DNA of 64,000 bases, taken from NCBI GenBank assembly GCA_963281255.1, contig OY725496.1, forward strand, positions 186,001-250,000. Reading direction: 5' to 3'. This DNA is from Aphrocallistes beatrix (Eukaryota; Porifera; Hexactinellida; Sceptrulophora; Aphrocallistidae). Shown in pieces: positions 10,471 through 20,538 of the stretch (its first letter is position 1; the number at the start of each line of letters is the position of its first letter). The notes under the pieces are model-generated. The model was not told the origin of the DNA. It worked only from the letters and a program-made list of their open reading frames with translations, and searched no databases. The position numbers and the translations under genes are program-made.

Positions 10471-12507
10471 ATGTTTGAGAAAGTTCTGATTGCCAATCGT
10501 GGTGAAATCGCCTGTCGCATCATAAAAACCGCGCGTAAAATGGGAATAAAGAGCGTAGCAGTTTTCAGCGATGCAGACAGACATAGTCGGCATGTCGAAC
10601 TTGCCGATCAAGCATATCACATCGGCCCTTCCCCAGCCATTGAGAGTTACCTGCGAATGGACAAGCTTATAAACGCGGCAAAACACACCGGTTCAAAGGC
10701 AATACATCCTGGTTACGGTTTCTTATCAGAGAATGCGAAATTCGCCGATTTAGTGAAACAAAATAAGCTAATTTGGATTGGTCCCCCTTCGAGTGCTATT
10801 GAATCAATGGGTCTTAAAAGCGTTTCTAAACGTATCATGTCAGATGCAGGTGTCAATGTTATACCAGGTTATCATGGTGATGAACAAAATATGGATTTTC
10901 TTTATGAAAATGCGGAAAAAATAGGGTTTCCATTAATGATTAAAGCGGTTGCTGGGGGTGGAGGAAAAGGTATGCGAATCGTGCATCAGAGTAGTGAATT
11001 TATAAATGCGTTAAAATCCTGTCAAAGCGAATCTGAGAAGTCTTTCGGTGACAATCGCGTTATTCTTGAAAGGTATATCGAGCAACCAAGGCATGTAGAG
11101 GTACAAATTTTCGCAGATTCCCATGGAAATTGTGTGCATCTTTTCGAACGTGACTGCAGTATCCAACGACGACATCAGAAAATCATTGAAGAAGCTCCGG
11201 CACCCTTTTTACATAATAACGTTCGAAGAGAGTTGGGAGAACAAGCAATAAAAGCTGCACAACGTGTCAATTATGAAGGAGCTGGCACAGTTGAGTTCAT
11301 AATGGACACACAACAAAATTTCTACTTCATGGAGATGAACACTAGGTTGCAAGTGGAACATCCTGTTACTGAGATGGTGACTAACACTGATTTAGTGGAG
11401 TGGCAATTCCGTGTTGCGAATGGGGAACAATTACCGAAAGAAGCACTGAGTTTGATTTGTAACGGTCATTCTGTTGAGGCTAGGATCTATGCAGAAAAGC
11501 CTGATGCGAATTTTCAACCTAGTCCAGGGCCTCTTTTACATTTAACGCCGCCTGAAAATCGCGAAAATTTACGTATTGAAACAGGTGTGCGACAAGGGGA
11601 CATGGTAACAGCGTTTTATGATCCAATGATCGCGAAATTAGTTGTCTGGGGTGAATCACGTGAGGTTGCGTTGCGAAAATTGTTTTTCGCATTAAGAGAA
11701 TACCGAATCAGTGGTTTAGATACCAACGTTGAGTTTCTCTCAAAAATAATTCAACACCCTCCTTTTATGGAAGGTGAATTACATACTGGATATATCGACC
11801 GTTACCAAGACCATTTATTCGCGAAAAGTCACACCTTTGATGAGAAGGCATTTGCACAATCGTTACTAGCTATGGTTCTTTCTGAGAGTGAAATTTTAAA
11901 AGATAATCGTGCTCTTTTACAAGATCCTCAATCGCCTTTTTCAACCCTGCATTCTAATTTCCAAGTTAGCAACCGTAAAATGGATTTGGAATTTGATTCA
12001 AAAGCAATTTCATGTACTGTGAAATTTATTGAAAATAACAAAATAGAAATTTCATCACCCGAATTATCAAAACCACTCATCTGTGAAGGCAATTTGATTA
12101 AAAGGTGTGAAAATTCATACGAATTTCATACCTTCATTGATAACGAATTGGAGAAAATCACTTTGCTTTACACAGAAGATGGCCAATTGAAGATCTATAA
12201 ACTAGATTCATCACATACACTCAAATCACAAGAACCAGATTACCTAAGTAAAATGAAAGTACATTCATTCGTTGGAGATAGAATAAAATCACCAGCATAT
12301 ACAAGTACATTAACAAAAATTTTCGTTACCCAAGGGCAGACTGTTAAACAGGGAGAACCTATTATAACCCTGACGGCTATGAAACAAGAACAGACAACAT
12401 TTTCACCTGAAGATGGAGTTATAGATAAAGTTTTCTTTCAGGAGAATGATAGTGTACCTCCCAACTCTACTGTTGTAACGTTTCAATCAGAAGAGGAAAA
12501 GTCGTAG
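10471..12507 (+). CDS. MCCC1: Methylcrotonoyl-CoA carboxylase alpha (biotin) subunit, 678 residues
   Basis: This is the biotin-carboxylase/biotin-carrier subunit of leucine catabolism. It carboxylates enzyme-bound biotin with ATP and bicarbonate, normally in the mitochondrial matrix with a beta subunit. The order is biotin carboxylase N-domain (from 'KVLIANRGEIACRI'), ATP-grasp with the Gly-rich loop 'GGGGKGMRI', 'ERDCSIQRRHQKIIEEAPAP', 'MEMNTRLQVEHPVTEM', then a divergent linker and a C-terminal biotinyl domain. Similarity to animal MCCC1 is clear throughout. The gene is a single exon. Two oddities: the frame starts only three residues before the catalytic domain, so no transit peptide is visible, and the biotin site reads Ala-Met-Lys638-Gln-Glu-Gln instead of AMKM-E-H. 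An in-frame TAA lies just upstream of the ATG. Confidence 0.93.
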   Translation: MFEKVLIANRGEIACRIIKTARKMGIKSVAVFSDADRHSRHVELADQAYHIGPSPAIESYLRMDKLINAAKHTGSKAIHPGYGFLSENAKFADLVKQNKLIWIGPPSSAIESMGLKSVSKRIMSDAGVNVIPGYHGDEQNMDFLYENAEKIGFPLMIKAVAGGGGKGMRIVHQSSEFINALKSCQSESEKSFGDNRVILERYIEQPRHVEVQIFADSHGNCVHLFERDCSIQRRHQKIIEEAPAPFLHNNVRRELGEQAIKAAQRVNYEGAGTVEFIMDTQQNFYFMEMNTRLQVEHPVTEMVTNTDLVEWQFRVANGEQLPKEALSLICNGHSVEARIYAEKPDANFQPSPGPLLHLTPPENRENLRIETGVRQGDMVTAFYDPMIAKLVVWGESREVALRKLFFALREYRISGLDTNVEFLSKIIQHPPFMEGELHTGYIDRYQDHLFAKSHTFDEKAFAQSLLAMVLSESEILKDNRALLQDPQSPFSTLHSNFQVSNRKMDLEFDSKAISCTVKFIENNKIEISSPELSKPLICEGNLIKRCENSYEFHTFIDNELEKITLLYTEDGQLKIYKLDSSHTLKSQEPDYLSKMKVHSFVGDRIKSPAYTSTLTKIFVTQGQTVKQGEPIITLTAMKQEQTTFSPEDGVIDKVFFQENDSVPPNSTVVTFQSEEEKS

Positions 12508-12563
12508 GATTTTTGTTCGAATTAGTTTAGGATATTATTGTATTTCTTTCGCATTTGTCGACT

Positions 12564-12569
12564 AATAAA
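12564..12569 (+). terminator. Polyadenylation signal AATAAA for the carboxylase gene
   Basis: A canonical AATAAA lies about 57 bp after the stop codon, in an A+T-rich context. Confidence 0.6.
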
Positions 12570-13691
12570 TTATATTTAATTAACCTGCGGTTGGCTAAGT
12601 GATTTTTTCTATTTATAGTCAGACCCCTAACTTGTATGGCTTCCCCGCCCAAAATGGCTTAAACAGGAAATGACGCAACAAAACACCTCTCCAAGCGCGG
12701 GTTTAAACAATTAATCAGTATTATTAGCATTGCACAATGTTACAATTGACAATTACATAGCAACGAATCGCCATGATTTTTGTTGAATTCCTGGAAAAAC
12801 ATACATATTCAAAAATACAAGAAAATTACGGTACTAAAAGCTATAAAATGATTTGGCGATATGATTGAAGCTTATTTTGGCATTTTAATTATACTAAAAG
12901 TTTCCCCCCCGAATGCTATGGTGAAGAAACGCCTTTAAACTGAAAGAAAATTTACAGCTCCTATTTATGTATAATCTCAAAATTCCTGTATCACATGTCA
13001 ATTGAAATTAAAGGTAAAATGCTTCTTCGATGCTGTAACATTTTCTCAGATCTATTTTTAGCTGGGGACCTTACCAATTGTGTAATATTAATATAATCCT
13101 ATTTTGAAACTGTAATGATGACATGTATGGTGTTTGATGGTTGAACCATTCAATCATTCAATTTGAATATGAAACACTTTTAATTCCTGAAACTACGTTT
13201 TAAGTAAATCAGTTATGCGTATGCTTTGGTCTAATTTCAACACTCGAATGGACAATTTGACACAAGTGTCGTAATGAGGTATCATTTACGTATACCTATG
13301 TTCACTATATGCATCATCATTAAATGCATGAAGCGAGGAAAGTAACCCTTGAAAGTGTAGGTAGTATTATATCAGAAATCTGCTTGTTATTATCTAATTA
13401 GGGTGGTTGGGCCAGCAATTATAGTATTATGACTTGATAATTGCGTTAATCTATAGACACTTTTAAACTATATATGATATGTCGTAAGTAAGATAATGGT
13501 ACTTTACTAAGTTCTTTTGTAATTGGTGATTTTTGATGATGTTAAATCGTAAAACGATTATGCCTGATAAGTGAGGGTAAGGTGACAAAAACGAATTGAG
13601 GAACAAGTGTACTGTATCTAGCACGCTTGTAATGACAATTTGTTCTCTAATTAAACTTTGCCTACTTGGTAACCAAGTATTGATATCGGTA

Positions 13692-13990
13692 CAGTAGATT
13701 TTGGATTTAGTGATAATTTTGTTGGGTTTGAGATGCCCCAGTAATTCCATACTAATTTAATTAGATTTAGTGATAGTTTGACCCAAAATTCCCTGTCCCC
13801 GACACTATCATATATCCAATATCTACTGTACAGTAGATATTGGATATAATGATAGTACCGGGAGCAGAGAATTTTGGGTCAAATTATCACTATAACCAAT
13901 ATATCACTATATCTAATTAAATTAGTATGGAAAGTCATCGACTGGGGCACCTCAAACCGAACAAAATTATCACTATATCCAATATATAAT
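13692..13990. mobile_element. Two head-to-head MITE copies forming a ~300-bp palindrome
   Basis: The right end of the first copy and the left end of the second meet at 'CCAATATCTACTG TA CAGTAGATATTGG'. Copy 1 (13692-13828) read on the minus strand matches copy 2 (13831 to about 13990) along its whole length, including 'GGGAATTTTGGGTCAAA', 'CTAATTAAATTAGTATGGAA' and 'GGGGCA.CTCAAAC'. The outer right end has decayed. Copy 2 has about 20 extra bases in the middle. Confidence 0.8.
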
Positions 13991-15869
13991 ATATTTGGAT
14001 TAATAATTTAATATGTGTGTGACCTCGAGTTTAGGAGACTTTTTATCGAAGATATTAATCCATTTTTATATCAAATCATTGATGAACATGTGCCTATATT
14101 ATAATCTTTTAAATCGTTGACTGTTTCCGAATCTAGTAGAACGAATGTTTTTAAGAATTCTGATTATTTCCGTGTATTACATAATCACTGAACTCTTTTA
14201 TCTTCTTAACGACTGCAGTAGAGTAAAGTAATGTTGAATTCGTGAGTGTGAATCAATTCAATTTCTTCAGTTACAATATCAATAGTACGGAATTTTGTCA
14301 TTAGTCGTTGTATATTTAATAACAGTAATTTGATATAAATTAAATTCCTATTCTTTACTTGATTGCCATGTTTGTATTTTGACACGTGACAAAGATTGAT
14401 GTGTTTGTTTATTTTTAGCTTTAATAGAACTAGTATCTAGTTTTATTTTGCAATCTGATATTCAAGGCAAAAGGAATGTACGAAAAGCAGTGAACTCTTT
14501 TGATGTCATTTGGGTGGAACGAAATATGGTTTAGGACATCTGTAATAATATTATTAATAGAAATCAGTTCAGTTATTAGACTACCAGATATTTTTAAGAC
14601 GGATTATTTTCAAGATTTTAAGATGTAACAAAAGGGTTTTTTGACCAAATTTGCCATATTTTGGCCTAAAAAAAAGTGGTCAACTGTGACTTGTAGCGAT
14701 TGTTATTTCGGCAAATATAGCGTATTACTCAATAATGGAATAAATCGAGGTCCTAAACCGGGATAAATACACGTACAGTATGGATGCACAACGTAGCATC
14801 CATCATAATACATATTTTCTCGAAATGACGGGAACTACTATTGGAATTTTGGTTTTTTGCAATTATTCTGACAACTATTGGAACAGTCTGTTATCAGTTT
14901 TAGTACACACTCAACAATACTTTACGATGAGAATATCATAAGTTAATAATGCAAAACTTTGAAAGTATGGTAAATTGTAATCTCCTGAATTTTGACGTCT
15001 GCAAGGGAATCAAATTGTACTCATAATTTGTTTTTAATTATTAACATAATTTGTGAATTATCTTTAAGAGACTATGCATATGCATGCTTTCTTACATATT
15101 TTTAATATTTAAAAGACCAAACATGACTGAATGAAACTTATCTAGTGGTACTTTTTATATCTTTTTAACAATATTGGTCGATCCATTATGTGTTTACGAT
15201 CTGTTGCATAGCATTGCTTAAGATTAGTATTACAATTTGAGCCTAAATTAATTGATAAAATGAATTTGTATTATTTACTATCCATAATGGAGATATATTG
15301 TTTCGTGATAACCCTTTTGTAAAAGTTAGGATTAACCCACACTTTTTATCATCTTGAAAAACGAAACTGATTGTAATGTAATCTCATTATAATGGTTGGA
15401 TATGTAGGAAATTTGTTTTCTTTTCAAATGCAAATTCTAGCTGATTTAACCCTTTTGTTTTTTATGAAGGTACTCTCCACTTCAGAAAAATTGACACACC
15501 TTAATTTTTTGGAAACATGGGTTCTCCCCTGGACAATTTTTTGCAAATTACCTCTCCCAATTTTGTATATGTGCACTTTCAATCCATTTATTTGAGTTTT
15601 TTCCTTTTCTAGTGTCTGCTACAAAATATTTATTTCAAAAATGAAAGTTTCCAAATTTCAAAAATATTCTCCTCATGCCACGATGACTATTATGTTGTGG
15701 GCGTTGCCAACCATTTGGCTGGATAGGAATGTACTGTTAGATAACGCTCTAGATCATATTACACAATAGCCAAACCTTTTTAGTTTACTTACCTATGGAA
15801 TCACGTTACATTCCAATTAATCTAATATTACGTTGAAGTGATTCAATATAATGGTGCATTGATGAAACA

Positions 15870-15877
15870 TATAAATA
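15870..15877 (+). promoter_or_regulatory. TATA box of the zinc-finger gene
   Basis: TATAAATA precedes a plausible non-coding first exon (about 15900-15975) that ends at a consensus donor ATT|GTAAGT. The distance to the inferred start site is about 30 bp. The assignment is inferred from position only. Confidence 0.45.
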
Positions 15878-17081
15878 CTTGACTGATTTGTGTGGAATAA
15901 TCAAATACTAATTTTGAATACAAACCACCCTGGGAACCAAAACAGCAGCTTCATCTGAATCAGAATTATTCCATTGTAAGTTAGATTTTAATTCTTATCT
16001 ACTTTTTAGCTAATAATTTCGTGTTCATATTAATTTATATACCGAAATTTATATATTCGTTACACACGCAATTATCTAAATATGAATGCCTAAGATGAGA
16101 TTAAGATTTAGTGCATAACAGATAAGAATTATCCTCGGAATTGGGGCATTATAGCGGAATATAAATTCACATATACACAAAGTATATTTCGAGGTTTTTG
16201 TCGAACTGATGTTAATTTCAATGAATAATTTAAATCCTATATCTGTGTGGGTTAATTAACGAAGTTTAGATTAATGAATAGACGAGTACAAATGAAAGTG
16301 GTCCGATCATCTTCTTCGTAATAATGTTTTTGGCCGAAGATTTTTTGTACTCTGAGCTTCTAAGAATTAGAAAAATGCAATTATACTCTTAACTGTATTC
16401 ATTATATGTTGAAATATAATTGAGACACCACAAATTCATCCCAAATTCCTCCGTTTTTTTGTGTAGTAATTTATTAACTCATAAATCGAATTAACTTCTA
16501 AAAAATGAAGGAATCTTAATGAAAAAATTCGACTTTTCAGTAGGCTCATTTATCTGCAAATCTCCCTAAAATCTATTTTTAACAATTACCCGCTTTTTAA
16601 CCACACCAATTATATAAGAACAGAATTTATGCATTCAAATTTTGGCTAAACTATTTTGCATTACATATTCCACACACAACATAATTACCTCGCCCATTCA
16701 AAACAATGCAATTCAAAATCACTTGACTAAATACGTGATTCATTCATCAATACGTACAATTCACTCGTGATGCATGCTCAATTGGGTCTTAATAGGAGTT
16801 TAGAATCATTGGGGTTTCCCAGCATATTATAAATACCTAAAACATGTGCCTCGTTATTACTGAGAATATTGTTTTCTGTGTATTTATTCTTTTCAATGCT
16901 CCGAATCAGGTTGAGTGAATTTTTTTATAAAAAATATTTAAAATAACTTTTTTTCCAACAGAATATAAGCTTTTTTTTAAAAATCCTCGAAATACTAGTT
17001 ATATTATAGGTAATACGAAAATATTTGCATTCTATATAACTACATATCTTATATTTTTTCTATCTCTCTAGATTAAACAAC

Positions 17082-17633
17082 ATGACTCAAACATTGCAAA
17101 TCAATGCAAAATTCACCGATGCGCTGAATGAAGATTTAGCGAAATTGAATCATTTTCGTTGCCGTTACTGTTCAGAAGTTTGCCTCACCCACGAGACACA
17201 TCTATGCCACGAAGCGCGCCACATCCCAAACACTATTTTCTACCCTTGCGTCATGTGCTATAAGAAATTCAGTAATGCGTATAGCCTACGGTTACACATT
17301 CAAGTTAAACATCTCGGCATTTCAAAGTACAAATGTTCCTATTGCCATAAGACGTTCCGTCAGAAATCGCATTTGATTGAGCACGAGAGGATCCATACTG
17401 GGGAACGACCGTTTAAGTGCCACCTGTGTTTCAAAGGGTTTGCTACACACTCACATTTGAAGGTACACACAAGGTCTAAGCATAAGTCACCGTTGATTCC
17501 TACCATTTCCAATGGACTTGACTCGTCAGGCGAATCGAACGAACCTGTCACATTCCTACCTCTACCCATGCCTATATCTATGGAGATACCATCAAATTTT
17601 CCTGAAGGCATCCTTGGCAACAATCATGCCTAA
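17082..17633 (+). CDS. C2H2 zinc-finger protein, 183 residues, with spliced 5' UTR
   Basis: A likely nuclear DNA-binding protein with four zinc-finger units. Finger 1 (27-47) has irregular spacing. Finger 2 has C56, C59, H72, H77. Finger 3 has C85, C88, H101, H105. The canonical linker TGERP (106-110) leads to finger 4 with C113, C116, H129, H134. The tail (135-183) is Ser/Pro-rich without a recognisable domain. The ATG lies 10 bp after a good acceptor (TATCTCTCTAG|ATTAAACAACATG), and a donor at 15976 (ATT|GTAAGT) would give a non-coding first exon and a 1.1-kb intron. The target and the orthology are unknown. Only two fingers are joined by the TGERP-type linker. Confidence 0.85.
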   Translation: MTQTLQINAKFTDALNEDLAKLNHFRCRYCSEVCLTHETHLCHEARHIPNTIFYPCVMCYKKFSNAYSLRLHIQVKHLGISKYKCSYCHKTFRQKSHLIEHERIHTGERPFKCHLCFKGFATHSHLKVHTRSKHKSPLIPTISNGLDSSGESNEPVTFLPLPMPISMEIPSNFPEGILGNNHA

Positions 17634-17910
17634 TTGGAATGGAATGTAAATTGTACAAAATAATTTGTATATATACCATATGCTATAGAGTAATTTGATA
17701 TATAATTAATGCTATATTTTCCTGAAATTTCATGTTTATTTTTGTTAATTTAGTGAATATTCGATGTAATGAATGATATTGTTGGAATGCTCTGTGATTT
17801 TAAATGATTGAAAATTATATTAAATTTATTCAAGTTACAAATTGCTTTATCTTATCGAACTTGTGATAGACAAAATAAGGAAAGTTTGGAGCAGTTGCAT
17901 AAGTGTATCA

Positions 17911-18089
17911 CATACATGCGAACTGGGATGTTTGTGGCGGAATGTCCCGCTTTTTTCACTCTTCTATTGAGCTAATTTTCACGAGTGTCTCGTTTTTACA
18001 TGAAATTCCCCCATTATGTCCCGCTTTTTAAAAATTCTATATATAATACGTTTCTATTGCGTCTCGGTTTTTCATAGTTGGCATGTATG
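17911..18089. mobile_element. Element with CATACATGCCAAC ends ('TCCCGCTTTTT' family)
   Basis: The ends are CATACATGCGAACTG and AGTTGGCATGTATG, inverted relative to each other. The interior has repeated 'TGTCCCGCTTTTT' motifs. Related copies: 43139-43360, 59529-59722 and 60429-60622. No coding is seen and the superfamily is uncertain. Confidence 0.65.
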
Positions 18090-18429
18090 CTTTCAATTTG
18101 TCCCAATGAAATATATTAAATCGGATTTATATCAAAAATTCAAAAAGATTGGGAAGTTTTTCAGTTAAGACCGTTTAATATTCACATAATGCACCCAAAG
18201 AGGAAGAAGGGTATGCTGATGAGGAAAAGTGTTGAATAGGGAGGAGAATTTTATTTTCTAGAATTTTTCGTTATAAAATCTTTTGATTTTACTTAGGAAG
18301 TTTTGGGGTCAAGTTTGAATTATTATTTGATCGAACTTTTTGAAAATTACTGAGAATTATAAACCCTTTCCATTCATTTTATGTCCCATTTTTTTCCAAC
18401 TCGAAGAATTACTTTCTCACATAATAATA

Positions 18430-18557
18430 CAGACGAAGTCAGGTTTTTTTGTCCAATTGATCTCGTGGTCTAGGCGACCAAAAATGATGAAGTTACTACT
18501 AATAACAAAAATAATGTTTACAGAAGTCTTGCGACGAAAAAAACCTGACTTCGACCG
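18430..18557. repeat. Inverted repeat, arms GACGAAGTCAGGTTTTTTTG / AAAAAAACCTGACTTCG
   Basis: Arms of about 18 bp are separated by about 90 bp of unique sequence. It could be a small MITE or a chance remnant. No clear target duplication is seen. Confidence 0.5.
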
Positions 18558-19592
18558 TAGGGTGAGGGGAATTTGTGAATCTTAGTAAACCAATCTTGTT
18601 CTAAACGAATGAATATCGAATAAATGTTCCTTTTGCTGACCTAAGCATTACATGCTTTCGACATGATGTATTTTACACATTTTATTTGTGGATGCTTACA
18701 ACCAGAATTTTTGGAAAGTAATTACTCCTAAAATAGATTTTTTTAAAATATATATTTTAATTTGAAAGATAATGTATTTTTTAAACAAATGCAAAGGGCA
18801 ATTGTTACTGTACAACTCAATACGTCTCATTTAATAACGTAAACTAATATTAATAAATGTTCTGAAAATAAAGGAAGAATTCAGACTCATTTTTGACAAA
18901 TATTATAATGACTCGGTTTATTCGTTCCACCCTTACATTTCCTATCTCCACCCACATTTAGATTGAACCATGCACCCTAAAATTATTTAATTAGTTTTGA
19001 CTAACTAGACTAGATTTCCATGTTTTACTGATATCAATTAACATTTGCTAAACACATTACCATATCTTATCACCCATCATTATCTCCAGCAGACATTTTT
19101 TGTAGCATAAATAAACACATATCACACTTTCAGCATATTTAATGTGTACATTTCGTTAAATATGTAGGATCATTAATTTTTTTGGATGTTAAGACTATGG
19201 AACAATGTTAAAAACCTACAAGCAAATCAAGCCAAATTATTACCTCTCTAAGACTAATCATCATGTTTTGGTGGGAGTACAGATGGTTATAGTCAGGATT
19301 GTACAATGCAGATATTCTTAGACTAAATTCTGTAACTACATGCTAAATGATATCATAGGATGCTTCATTAATTAACTTTTTGCAATTTAGATGTGTTTCA
19401 TAGTTTAAAAGTCCTTATATGGTCATTGGTATGAATTTCACACTGTTCAAACGTATCCGATAAATTGTGTTGCAAAAATTTATCTTGTGCCATGATCCTT
19501 TGAGGATCCCATACTGCCCAGGATTGACTCATTTCCGCTAGTTTTTTCTGTTACTTTGGATAACAAATTCTTTTGGGGTATGTGAAGAAGGA

Positions 19593-19785
19593 TATACTAT
19601 GTTGCCGTTAAAACGTCAAATCAGTTATTATGTAATATGTAAAATCCCTGTAAATTTCAGGCATTATGCATAATAACCGATGGAAAATGCCTGGATTTTC
19701 CAGGTACACATTATGCATAATGCCTGAAATTTTCCAGGTATTTTACATAATAACTGATTTGACATTTTAATGGTAACATACTATA
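19593..19785. mobile_element. Hairpin element, nearly palindromic over ~190 bp
   Basis: The left arm ATACTATGTTGCCGTTAAAACG... pairs with the right arm ...CATTTTAATGGTAACATACTAT over about 38 bp with few mismatches ('TCAAATCAGTTATTATGTA' is exact). The interior is again palindromic around 'GGCATTATGCATAAT' and 'CCTGGATTTTCCAGG'. This is foldback or MITE type, with no coding. Confidence 0.7.
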
Positions 19786-19824
19786 TACACTGAAGTTAGA
19801 TAAATTGAATGAAGAGAAAAAAAA

Positions 19825-19956
19825 AGTGCCCCTAGGAGCGGTCCCAGGAATTTGGCAAAATGAGGCCAAAGATACAAATCTGGGGCCTCTCCTATGCTCT
19901 TCCATGAATTCATGGACGAATGCCCCAGAAGTCATCCCTGGGGACCGCCGGGGCAC
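19825..19956. mobile_element. Probable hAT-like fragment with GTGCCCC / GGGGCAC ends
   Basis: It starts GTGCCCCTAGGAGCGGTCCCAGG and ends CCTGGGGACCGCCGGGGCAC, so the ends are imperfect inverted repeats. The inner 'GGGGCGGTCCCAGG'-type motif recurs in the hAT-like element at 60016. No clean 8-bp duplication is seen. Confidence 0.45.
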
Positions 19957-20538
19957 TCATGGCGTTCCCCTTTTTCTACACCTAGCCCTACTATACCTTT
20001 TGGTTAGACTCCTTGAAGAGTAATGGGCCGAATTTAATGCATAACATAACCAGTAAACAGAAGTTTCATCCCCGGAAATTTCGTCTCCCCTGAAATTTGA
20101 CCCCTGGAAATTAGGTCTCCGGAGACCTAAGTTGTCCGAAGGCCGAATTGCATTTGAAAGGAGGAATGGAGTTCGAAACCAGGTTCAAGGAGGTTTTAGG
20201 TGGGAAATAAAGTAGTCACGTGATTTCATCGCATTTTAGGCGCATGGCAATGTAATTATGGGAAATTCTGCACAATAGTCGAAATTTCCGAGGATGAAAA
20301 TTCCGGGATTCTTGTAACTATTGCTACAAAAAAATAATTGAAAATGCGTTATTTTTCAGAGGTTTATCATAAAATCGATTCTTGTGTGCGTTTTGCATAT
20401 ACATTATGCTAATATCTGCTGAGGTACCATGGATGGAAATACTAATGAAGTTAGTGAAAAATGAACCTCAAAATATTTATATTTTATAACCTGGGATTGA
20501 CCATTTACTATATTCATCAAATTAGAATTTCTAGTAAA

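Larger units (their letters stand above)
12508..15869. other. Long intergenic interval with a palindromic MITE pair
   Basis: After the carboxylase 3' end I see no exon. The segment at 12610-12700 resembles part of the mariner-like insert at 46757-47180 ('CCCGCCCAAAATG.CT.AA.C.GGAAATGA'), so it may be transposon debris. The palindrome at 13692-13990 is annotated separately. Confidence 0.4.
17634..20538. other. Intergenic DNA with several transposon-like elements
   Basis: It contains the CATACATGC-ended element (17911-18089), an inverted repeat around 18430-18557, a near-perfect hairpin element (19593-19785) and a G/C-rich element (about 19825-19956). No exon is supported. Frames in these parts come from the repeats. 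Confidence 0.45.
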
